In this document: positions 48,840 through 55,786 of the stretch, piece by piece
Numbering within the stretch: the first letter of the stretch is position 1
Layout of the letters: each line of letters opens with the position of its first letter
Assembly (NCBI GenBank): GCA_050330635.1
Contig: JBHJNQ010000059.1
Location: 1 to 64,000, forward strand
Direction: 5' to 3'
DNA: 64,000 nucleotides
DNA from: CADEDH01 sp050330635
Lineage (GTDB): Bacteria; Actinomycetota; Acidimicrobiia; Acidimicrobiales; SZUA-35
Notes under the pieces: generated by a model
Database searches by the model: none
What the model was told of the DNA's origin: nothing
The model's input: the letters and a program-made list of their open reading frames with translations, nothing else
Program-made: the position numbers and the translations under genes

Positions 48840-50201
48840 GTGTACTCGCGTCGGATCTATGGCATCGAGACCGAATACGGCGTTACCTGCACTCTCCGGG
48901 GTCAGCGTCGGCTGAGTCCGGACGAGGTGGCCCGGTATCTCTTCCGGCGGGTGGTCTCGTGGGGTCGATCGAGCAATGTCTTCCTCGTCAACGGGGCCCG
49001 TCTGTACCTCGACGTAGGCTCTCATCCGGAGTACGCCACGGCGGAGTGCGATTCGATCCACGATGTCGTCGTTCACGACAAGGCCGGCGAGCGGATCCTC
49101 GAACAGCTCCTCGACTCCGCCGAGGAGCGGCTCCAGGACGAGGGCATCCGGGGCACCATCCACCTGTTCAAGAACAACACCGATTCGGCCGGCAACTCCT
49201 ACGGCTGCCACGAGAACTACCTCACGGCCCGCAGCGACGATCTCAGCCACTACGCCGAGATCCTCATCCCCTTCCTCGTCAGCCGGCAGATCTACGCCGG
49301 CGCCGGCAAGGTGCTGCAGACGGCGCGAGGATCGATGTTCGCCGTCAGCCAGCGGGCCGAGCACATCTGGGAGGGCGTCTCGTCGGCCACCACGCGGTCG
49401 CGCCCGATCATCAACACCCGTGACGAACCCCACTCCGACGCCGAGCACTACCGGCGACTCCACGTCATCGTCGGCGACTCCAACATGAGCGAGTACACCA
49501 CGTTCCTCAAGATGGGCGCCATGGCCGTACTGCTCCGCATGGTGGAGGACCCGTCCTGCATCCTGCGCGACATGACGCTCGAGAACCCGATCCGAGCCAT
49601 CCGGGAGATCAGCCACGACCTCACGCTCGAGCGCAAGGTCCGACTCGCCAGCGGCCGCGAGGTGACGGCTCTGGAGATCCAGAACGAGTACCTGACCCGG
49701 GCGCTGCGCTACGCCGAGGCCAAGGGATTCCCCGACGACGAGATGCGGGCCCTTCGGATGTGGGAGCATGTCATGACCCAGCTCGAGAGCGATCCGCTGA
49801 AGCTCGACAAGGAGCTCGACTGGGTCATCAAGTACAACCTGATCGAGGCCTACCGCCGCAAGCACGACCTCCCGCTGGGACATGCCCGGGTCTCCCTGCT
49901 CGATCTCCAGTACCACGACATCCGACGCGACCAGGGCCTGTTCTACAAGCTCCAGGACCGGGGCATGGCCGAGCGGACCCTGACGGATCCCGAGATGAAC
50001 GAGGCCATCAACACCCCGCCCCAGACGACGAGGGCCAAGCTGCGGGGCGACTTCATCCGGCGGGCCAAGGAGCGCAAGCGCGACTACACCGTCGACTGGG
50101 TCCACCTCAAGCTCAACGACCAGGCCCAACGGACCGTGTTGTGCAAGGATCCGTTCAAGAGCCAGGACGATCGGGTGGCCAAGCTCATCGACAGTCTCTG
50201 A
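48840..50201 (+). CDS. pafA: Pup-protein ligase PafA
   Basis: Glutamine-synthetase-fold ligase that phosphorylates the C-terminal Glu of Pup with ATP and joins it to lysines of target proteins. About 453 residues. N-terminal RRIYGIETEYGVTC, catalytic Asp block RLYLDVGSHPEYATAECDS, FKNNTDSAGNSYGCHENYL and a C-terminal domain (about 400-453) that binds Pup. Start GTG 48840 (MYSRRIYG...) fits the family N-terminus and the TAGCGT box; GTG 48831 is the alternative. Confidence 0.95.
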   Translation: MYSRRIYGIETEYGVTCTLRGQRRLSPDEVARYLFRRVVSWGRSSNVFLVNGARLYLDVGSHPEYATAECDSIHDVVVHDKAGERILEQLLDSAEERLQDEGIRGTIHLFKNNTDSAGNSYGCHENYLTARSDDLSHYAEILIPFLVSRQIYAGAGKVLQTARGSMFAVSQRAEHIWEGVSSATTRSRPIINTRDEPHSDAEHYRRLHVIVGDSNMSEYTTFLKMGAMAVLLRMVEDPSCILRDMTLENPIRAIREISHDLTLERKVRLASGREVTALEIQNEYLTRALRYAEAKGFPDDEMRALRMWEHVMTQLESDPLKLDKELDWVIKYNLIEAYRRKHDLPLGHARVSLLDLQYHDIRRDQGLFYKLQDRGMAERTLTDPEMNEAINTPPQTTRAKLRGDFIRRAKERKRDYTVDWVHLKLNDQAQRTVLCKDPFKSQDDRVAKLIDSL

Positions 50202-50237
50202 CCGTCGCCGGCCCATGAGCCACCCCGGCACCTCCCA

Positions 50238-50261
50238 TACGCTCCCCGGGTGACCGCGTGA
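50238..50261 (+). promoter_or_regulatory. Leaderless three-codon ORF coupled to pafB
   Basis: TACGCT (50238-50243) is 6 bases upstream of GTG 50250, the standard leaderless spacing here. That GTG opens a three-codon ORF (GTG ACC GCG TGA) whose stop overlaps the pafB GTG at 50258. The likely purpose is to load ribosomes and pass them to pafB. Confidence 0.45.
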
Positions 50262-51211
50262 ACAAGCTGGAACGTCTCCTGAACCTCACCGCCGTCTTGC
50301 TCGACACGCGGCGTGCGCTGACGGCGGAGGAGATCCGCCGCCGGGTCGAGGGGTACCCGCCGCCCGGCCCCGCCTTCCACCGCACGTTCGAGCGGGACAA
50401 GGACGACCTCCGGGTCCTCGGGATCCCGCTCCGGGTGGAACGAGCCCCCGGCACCGACCCGCCCGTCGACGGCTACCGGATCGCTCCCGACGACTACTAC
50501 CTGGCCGACCCGGGCCTCGAAGCGGACGAGCTGGCGGCCGTCCACCTGGCCTCGTTGACGGTACGGCTGGAGGGAATGGGCGAGCAGGAGGCCCTGTGGA
50601 AGCTGGGCGGCGTGGCCGACACCGGCGCCCTCGTCGCCGACCAGAGCGTGGCCAGCCTGCCCAACGATCCCGCCCTCGCTCCGTTGTTCCAGGCCATCGT
50701 CGACGGCTGGCAGGTCTCGTTCGTCTACCGCCACGAGATCCGCACCGTCGACCCATGGCGCCTCGACTTCCAGCGGGGCCGCTGGTATCTCACCGGCTTC
50801 GACCACCTGCGGGGCGAGGAGCGCAATTTCCGTCTCGACCGGATCGGCTCCGACGTCGAGTTGGCCGGGCCGCGACAGCACGCCGCCCCACCCCGACCGG
50901 CCCCCGTCGATGGGCCGGTACCGGCGTGGGAGCTCGGGGCCGACGAGCCGACGACGGCCCGGGTCCTCGTCGACGCCGAGGGGGTGGAGACGGCCCGCCG
51001 CCAGCTCGGACCGTCGGTGAGGGTCGAGCCGGGCCCCGACGGATCGGTGGTGTTCGCGGTGCCGGTGGTCAACTACGACGCCTTCAGGACGTTCCTGTTC
51101 GGGTTCCTCCACCGGGCCGAGCTGCTCGAGCCGACGGCGTGGCGTGACGACGTCATCGCCTGGCTGGAAGCCATCGAAGCGGACTCGACAGCGGGAGCCG
51201 ATCATGGCTAA
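50258..51211 (+). CDS. pafB: WYL-domain regulator PafB
   Basis: About 317 residues: N-terminal winged helix (KLERLLNLTAVLLDTRRALT; FERDKDDLRVLGIPL) and a WYL ligand-sensing domain (about 140-215) with WQVSFVYRHEIRTVDPWRL and GRWYLTGFDH, then a WCX domain. PafB and PafC form a heterodimer that activates the DNA-damage response in mycobacteria. GTG start overlaps the stop of a three-codon ORF; the end overlaps pafC by 8 bases. Confidence 0.93.
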   Translation: MNKLERLLNLTAVLLDTRRALTAEEIRRRVEGYPPPGPAFHRTFERDKDDLRVLGIPLRVERAPGTDPPVDGYRIAPDDYYLADPGLEADELAAVHLASLTVRLEGMGEQEALWKLGGVADTGALVADQSVASLPNDPALAPLFQAIVDGWQVSFVYRHEIRTVDPWRLDFQRGRWYLTGFDHLRGEERNFRLDRIGSDVELAGPRQHAAPPRPAPVDGPVPAWELGADEPTTARVLVDAEGVETARRQLGPSVRVEPGPDGSVVFAVPVVNYDAFRTFLFGFLHRAELLEPTAWRDDVIAWLEAIEADSTAGADHG

Positions 51212-52163
51212 CCGACCGACCGCCCCTGACCGCCTGCGACGGGTCCTCGCCGTGGTGCCGTGGATCGTGGCCAACCCCGGCCGACCGGTGGGGGAGGTGG
51301 CCGCCCGGTTCGGACTGAGCGAGTCAGATCTGCTGGCCGACCTCAACGTCGTGTTTATGGTCGGGCTCCCTCCGTATTCACCCGACGCTCTCGTCGACGT
51401 GCAGATCGACGACGAGGGGAGGGTCAGCATCCGCCTGGCCGACTTCTTCTCCCGCCCCCTGCGCCTGACCCCCGGGCAGGGCCTGGCGCTGCTGGCCTCC
51501 GCCGACGGGCTCCTGTCGATCCCCGGCACGGATCCCGACGGAGCGTTGGCCCGGGCACTCCACAAGCTGCGGACGTCGCTCGGGGTGGCGGCCGACGGGA
51601 CCATCGACGTCCACCTCGGAGCGGCCGAGGCGGCCCAGCTCGACGAGCTGCGGCGGGCCGCCGTCGGCGGCAACGAGGTCCGTATCACCTACTACTCCTA
51701 CGGGCGCGACGAGCGCAACCAACGGGTGATCGCCCCGTGGCGGGTGTTCGCCGACGCCGGCTCGTGGTACGTGCACGCCTGGTGCCGGTCGGCGGAGGGG
51801 GAGCGGGTGTTCCGGGTCGACCGGATCGAGGACCTGGCCGTTCTCGGGTCCGCGACGACGCACCGGCCAGAGGAGGCCACCGAGGGTCCCGGGGTCTACC
51901 ATCCGGGCCCGGACGATCCCCGTGTCACCCTCGAGCTGGAGGCCACCGCCCGCTGGGTGGTCGACAGCTATCCGGCCACCATGGTGGAGGAGCGCGCCGA
52001 CGGATCGGTGCTGGTGGAGCTGGCCGTCTCGGCCGTGCCGTGGTTGGAGCGCCTCCTGCTGCGCCTGGGACCGGCGGGCCGGGTCGTGGCCGCCGACGGC
52101 CTCGACGACGCCCGGGAGATCGGTCCCCGCACCGCCACCCGGGTGTTGGCCCGCTATCGCTGA
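51204..52163 (+). CDS. pafC: WYL-domain regulator PafC
   Basis: About 319 residues, partner of PafB with the same order: winged helix (RLRRVLAVVPWIVANPGRPV), WYL domain (about 140-220: EVRITYYSYGRDERNQRVIA; GSWYVHAWCR) and WCX domain. ATG inside the end of pafB, so the two are coupled. In mycobacteria the pair senses single-stranded DNA or a related signal; the ligand here is not visible. Confidence 0.93.
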   Translation: MANRPTAPDRLRRVLAVVPWIVANPGRPVGEVAARFGLSESDLLADLNVVFMVGLPPYSPDALVDVQIDDEGRVSIRLADFFSRPLRLTPGQGLALLASADGLLSIPGTDPDGALARALHKLRTSLGVAADGTIDVHLGAAEAAQLDELRRAAVGGNEVRITYYSYGRDERNQRVIAPWRVFADAGSWYVHAWCRSAEGERVFRVDRIEDLAVLGSATTHRPEEATEGPGVYHPGPDDPRVTLELEATARWVVDSYPATMVEERADGSVLVELAVSAVPWLERLLLRLGPAGRVVAADGLDDAREIGPRTATRVLARYR

Positions 52164-52209
52164 CGATCCGGCACCACCGCCCGCATGACGTTCCTCGGAC
52201 GGGGTCAGC

Positions 52210-52215
52210 TAACAT
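52210..52215 (+). promoter_or_regulatory. -10-like box, near-leaderless start
   Basis: TAACAT, 10 bases upstream of the ATG at 52226 of the signal peptidase gene. Confidence 0.4.
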
Positions 52216-52225
52216 CATCCCCACG

Positions 52226-53137
52226 ATGTCGACGTACCGTGATCGCCACTGGCCGGCCGATGCCCGGGTCGTCGGTCCCGGCAGGCTCCCGGTGGAGCCC
52301 GCCACGCTCTCCAGGGTTGTTCCGGCTCACCTCCGACCGGCGGCGGCCGATGGGCGGGGGATGGGCGCTCGAGGAGATCATCGGGTGGCGGGCGGGAACG
52401 GGCACGCCGATCAGCTCGGTGGCGACGGCGTCGACCTCGTCGCCCGCTACGGCGACTCGGCGGAGCGGGCCCGCCCTCCGTCCGACTGGCTGACCCCGCC
52501 GACGGTGGACCGGCGCCTCCCAGCGGCTGCGCTCGACGATGCCGAGCCCGACGACGAGTTCGAGGAGCTCGACTACGAGGACTACTTCGACGAGGACGAG
52601 GGCTTCGACGTCGACACCAGCGCCACCCGCAATGCCCTCGAATGGGCGGTCGTCCTCGTGGGGGCGGTCCTCGTCGCCCTACTCCTGCGGGCCTCGTTGT
52701 TCCAGGCCTTCTGGATCCCGTCGGAGTCGATGGAAACGACGTTGCTCATCGATGACCGGGTCCTGGTCAACAAGCTGAGCTACCGCCTCCACGAGGTCCG
52801 GCGGGGCGACGTCGTCGTCTTCATCCGCCCCGACGACGAGCCTGGTGAGATACGAGACCTGATCAAGCGGGTCATCGCCGTCGGCGGGGAGACGGTCGAG
52901 GCCCACGACAACTCGATCTACATCAACGATAAGCGCCTCATCGAGCCCTACCTCGACGAGGGGATCGAGACGTCCGACTTCGGACCCATCGTCGTGCCCG
53001 AAGGGGAGGTCTTCGTCATGGGCGACAACCGCTCCCAGTCGTACGACTCACGTCTGTTCGGCACCGTCGACGAGGACCGGATCGTCGGTCGGGCGTTCGT
53101 CCTGTTCTGGCCCCCGAACCGGGTCGGCTCACTCTGA
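52226..53137 (+). CDS. lepB: Signal peptidase I with long N-terminal extension
   Basis: Membrane serine peptidase (S26) that removes secretory signal peptides. 303 residues. One membrane helix at about 133-155, then catalytic Ser168 in PSESMETTL and Lys214 in DLIKRVIAVGGETV, and the late box VFVMGDNRSQSYDSR. About 130 residues precede the helix, ending in a very acidic run (DDEFEELDYEDYFDEDE); such a tail is much longer than usual and should face the cytoplasm. An internal start would shorten it, but no better-supported one is seen. It is inserted between the paf and tat genes. Confidence 0.9.
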   Translation: MSTYRDRHWPADARVVGPGRLPVEPATLSRVVPAHLRPAAADGRGMGARGDHRVAGGNGHADQLGGDGVDLVARYGDSAERARPPSDWLTPPTVDRRLPAAALDDAEPDDEFEELDYEDYFDEDEGFDVDTSATRNALEWAVVLVGAVLVALLLRASLFQAFWIPSESMETTLLIDDRVLVNKLSYRLHEVRRGDVVVFIRPDDEPGEIRDLIKRVIAVGGETVEAHDNSIYINDKRLIEPYLDEGIETSDFGPIVVPEGEVFVMGDNRSQSYDSRLFGTVDEDRIVGRAFVLFWPPNRVGSL

Positions 53138-53189
53138 GCGAGGGGCCCGGGCCCCCTAGCCCCCGCCTCCCTGCTCTGCGGACCGGTCG

Positions 53190-53915
53190 TCACTCGCCCC
53201 GGGTGGGGTAGAACTGGGCCGCTACGGCCACGAGACGGTCGGCGTGGGCGCTCGACACGGCGTCGATGCCGACGTCGATGACGGCGGCCAGCTGCCGCTC
53301 GTGATCGGCCCCCCACGCCGCGGCGTAGCACCCGAACTTGTGGACGAGCGCCACCAGGCCGCCCGACCACTCCTGGTGGTGCAGGCCCAACCCGTCGACC
53401 CCACGGTCCCGGAGACCGAACACACGCTGCTCCGGGCTCTCCTTCAACGATCGGAGCCGGATGGTGTTGACGAGGCGAGCTCCGGTGCGGCGGCGCCAGC
53501 TCACCAGCAGGTCGAGATCGGGCGAGCGGAGCCACAGCCGCTCCTCGGCCCCTGCGTCGCGGGCCGCCGCCATAACACCGTCGAAGGCCGAGGGGTCGGC
53601 CAGCTCCAACGAGACCGACGTCGACGGTGGAAGCCGCTGGTACAGCTCGCTCAAGGTGCAGGCACCGTCGCCGAGCTCGGCCCTCGTCGCCGACGACACG
53701 GGGCGTCGCCGGAACCGGGAGCCGATGGTCGCCCGATCGGTGAGAACCACCGCCCCGTCCGCCGTGAGCCGGGCCTCGCTCGCCACGCCGCTGGCGCCAC
53801 CGGCCACGGCGGCCGTCAGGGCGGCCAGGACGGAACGGGGCTCTCCGTCGGCCGTGGCGCCCGTCTGGGCGAAGGTGACGACGGACCCGTCGAGCGAGGC
53901 GAGGCGAGGTTGCAC
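53190..53915 (-). CDS. Degenerate glycerophosphodiester phosphodiesterase-like protein
   Basis: A 241-residue GDPD-fold protein. The fold is suggested by the spaced segments GVASEARLTADGAVVLTDR, CTLSELYQRLPPSTSVSLEL and VDGLGLHHQEWSG. The catalytic residues are missing: the N-terminal HRG position reads FAQTG, the ExD pair reads SEAR and the HD that follows reads TD. It is probably not a phosphodiesterase; a binding or structural role is possible. GTG start. It lies alone on the minus strand between lepB and the zinc-ribbon gene. Confidence 0.7.
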   Translation of the reverse strand: MQPRLASLDGSVVTFAQTGATADGEPRSVLAALTAAVAGGASGVASEARLTADGAVVLTDRATIGSRFRRRPVSSATRAELGDGACTLSELYQRLPPSTSVSLELADPSAFDGVMAAARDAGAEERLWLRSPDLDLLVSWRRRTGARLVNTIRLRSLKESPEQRVFGLRDRGVDGLGLHHQEWSGGLVALVHKFGCYAAAWGADHERQLAAVIDVGIDAVSSAHADRLVAVAAQFYPTRGE

Positions 53916-54060
53916 CCGTCAAGCATGGCCCGGCAGCGGCGCCTGCCCACCACCCCGGCCGTACGTCACTTCCGGGCCGTTTGCTCAAGAGCGACCGACC
54001 CCCTGCCGAACCTAGGGAGGTACCACGCACCGGGTATCGGGGTAGGAGGTTCCCTCATCC

Positions 54061-54393
54061 ATGGCCACAATCCGTGCCAGTTGTTCAGATTGCGGTGATG
54101 TCGAGCTGACCACGGCCGACGTGCACGTCCGCATCTGTGACGACAACAACGCCGGTACGTACTCGTTCCGCTGCCCCTTCTGTCTCATGACGGTGGTCAA
54201 GCCGGCCGAGACCCGGACGATCGATCTGCTGGTCGCTTCGGGGGTGGCCTTTTCGACCTGGCGCCTGCCGGCCGAGCTCAACGAGACCCACATCGGCGAG
54301 CCGATCAACCACGACGACCTGCTCGACTTCCACGATCTGCTGCAGGATGACATCCGACTCGGGGAGATCATGGCCGACATCACCCGCAGCTGA
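54061..54393 (+). CDS. Zinc-ribbon protein of unknown function
   Basis: A 110-residue protein with a four-cysteine zinc ribbon: SCSDCGDVELTTADVHV, then RCPFCLMTVVKPAE, two CxxC pairs about 30 residues apart. The C-terminal half is acidic and helical (DDLLDFHDLLQDDIRLGEI). Small proteins of this kind sit near tat or paf genes in related bacteria. Start ATG 54061 is preceded by GGAGG with a 9-base spacer. Function unknown. Confidence 0.75.
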   Translation: MATIRASCSDCGDVELTTADVHVRICDDNNAGTYSFRCPFCLMTVVKPAETRTIDLLVASGVAFSTWRLPAELNETHIGEPINHDDLLDFHDLLQDDIRLGEIMADITRS

Positions 54394-54443
54394 CCCGCAC
54401 GGGCTCCCTGCGGGGTGGGGCGGCCCTCGGGGGCCCGTGGCGG

Positions 54444-54449
54444 TAGATT
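54444..54449 (+). promoter_or_regulatory. -10-like box, leaderless start
   Basis: TAGATT, 6 bases upstream of the ATG at 54456. Confidence 0.5.
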
Positions 54450-54455
54450 GGGCTC

Positions 54456-54995
54456 ATGTTCTTCAACGTTGGCGGCGCCGAGATCCTCGTCATCGCCATC
54501 GTCACCCTCATCGCCGTCGGTCCGGAGCAGCTCCCTTCGGTCCTGAGGAAGTTCGGTCGGATGGTCGCCCAGGCCCGGTCGATGACCAACAACCTGCGTG
54601 ACGAGTTCATGTCGGGCCTCGACGACGTTCGGGACGTGATCGATCCCGACGACTGGATGGGCACGGGCCGTGACAACGATCCGGTCGTGCCACGGGGGTA
54701 CGCCGAGCGCCGAGCCGACCCCGGGGGCGAGTCGGCAGCCCCCGGCGACGCCACCACCACGCCGGCGACCCCGAGCACCCCGAGCACTCCGGCTACCGCG
54801 CCATCCACCTTCGCCTCGGGGTCCACCACGACCGACGGGTCCACCTCGACCAACGGGTCCACCTCGACCAACGGGTCCACCTCGACCGACGGGTCCACCT
54901 CGACCGACGGGTCCACCTCGACCGACGGGTCCACCTCGACCAGCGGGTCGACCTCGACCAGCGGGACCACCGAGGACGGCGACGAGCCGGCATGA
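54456..54995 (+). CDS. tatB: TatA/TatB-family translocase protein with repetitive tail
   Basis: Sec-independent (Tat) protein export subunit. Short membrane helix (residues 6-22, GGAEILVIAIVTLIAVGPEQ), the hinge GPEQLPSVLRKFGR and an amphipathic helix (about 27-55). The VGPEQLP form favours TatB over TatA, though the two are hard to tell apart. Residues about 75-179 are a low-complexity tail that includes eight GSTST(N/D/S) units. Overlaps tatC by 4 bases. Confidence 0.88.
   Translation: MFFNVGGAEILVIAIVTLIAVGPEQLPSVLRKFGRMVAQARSMTNNLRDEFMSGLDDVRDVIDPDDWMGTGRDNDPVVPRGYAERRADPGGESAAPGDATTTPATPSTPSTPATAPSTFASGSTTTDGSTSTNGSTSTNGSTSTDGSTSTDGSTSTDGSTSTSGSTSTSGTTEDGDEPA
54819..54962 (+). repeat. 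Eight 18-bp in-frame tandem repeats in tatB
   Basis: Units of the form GGGTCCACCTCGACCRRC run from 54819 to 54962; the first has ACG for TCG and the last has GGGTCG. Each encodes GST(S/T)T plus N, D or S. Several neighbours are identical, so length may vary between strains. Confidence 0.9.
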
Positions 54996-55786
54996 AGGTC
55001 CCCTTCATCCCCCGGGGGCGTGACCGCGCCACGCCCGAGCTGCCGTCGGGGGAGATGACCCTCGTCGGCCATCTGGCCGAGCTGAGGATGCGGCTCATCC
55101 GGTCGGTGCTGGCCATAGTCGTGGCCGCCGTCGTCATCTACATCTTCAACGCCAGGATCTTCGACTTCCTGGCCGAGCCCTACTGCGACCTCCAGGAGGC
55201 CGGGGGCACGGCCTGCACCTTCCTCATCCGGTCGCCGACCGAGAACTTCTCCGTGGTGGTGGCGCTCGCCGGCTACGGCGGGCTGATCCTCGCCATGCCG
55301 GTCATCCTCTACCAGCTCGCTCGCTTCGTGCTGCCCGGGCTCTACCCCGAGGAGCGACGGGTGCTGCTCCCGTTCGTGGCCGCCTCGGTCCTCCTCCTCG
55401 CCCTCGGCATGACCGCCGGCTATCTGCTGATGCCCAAGACCCTGGCGGTGCTGGCCAGCTTCGGGCCGGAGTCGTTCACCGAGTTCTTCTCCCCCCGCGA
55501 CTACATCTCGTTCTTCCTCAAGATGCTCTTGGCGGTGGGCATCGCCGCCGAGCTGCCGCTGGTGCTGATCTTTCTCCAGCTCGTGGGGGTCGTGCCCACG
55601 GCGCTACTGCGCCGCAACCGCCGGATCGCGGTCGTGCTCGTCGTCATCCTCTCCGCCGTCGTGACCCCCACCGGCGACCCGTTCACCCTGGGCGTGCTGG
55701 CCGTCCCCATGTACCTGTTCTACGAGATCGCCGTCTTCATCGGCGGGCGGATGACCCGTCACCGCCACCCGACGATCGCCTCCTGA
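54992..55786 (+). CDS. tatC: Sec-independent translocase TatC
   Basis: Six-helix membrane protein that recognises twin-arginine signals. 264 residues. Conserved LVGHLAELRMRLIRSVLAIV at the N-terminus (with the HLxELRxR motif and Glu), LPGLYPEERRVLLPFVAASV after helix 2, and SPRDYISFFLKMLLAVGIA. ATG overlaps the tatB stop; its end touches the start of the helicase gene at 55786. No twin-arginine protein was seen in the window. Confidence 0.95.
   Translation: MKVPFIPRGRDRATPELPSGEMTLVGHLAELRMRLIRSVLAIVVAAVVIYIFNARIFDFLAEPYCDLQEAGGTACTFLIRSPTENFSVVVALAGYGGLILAMPVILYQLARFVLPGLYPEERRVLLPFVAASVLLLALGMTAGYLLMPKTLAVLASFGPESFTEFFSPRDYISFFLKMLLAVGIAAELPLVLIFLQLVGVVPTALLRRNRRIAVVLVVILSAVVTPTGDPFTLGVLAVPMYLFYEIAVFIGGRMTRHRHPTIAS

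Noticed and set aside
54819..54962. Regular repeats considered as a CRISPR array
   Set aside because: Units are 18 bp without spacers, stay in frame and encode a Ser/Thr-rich protein tail.
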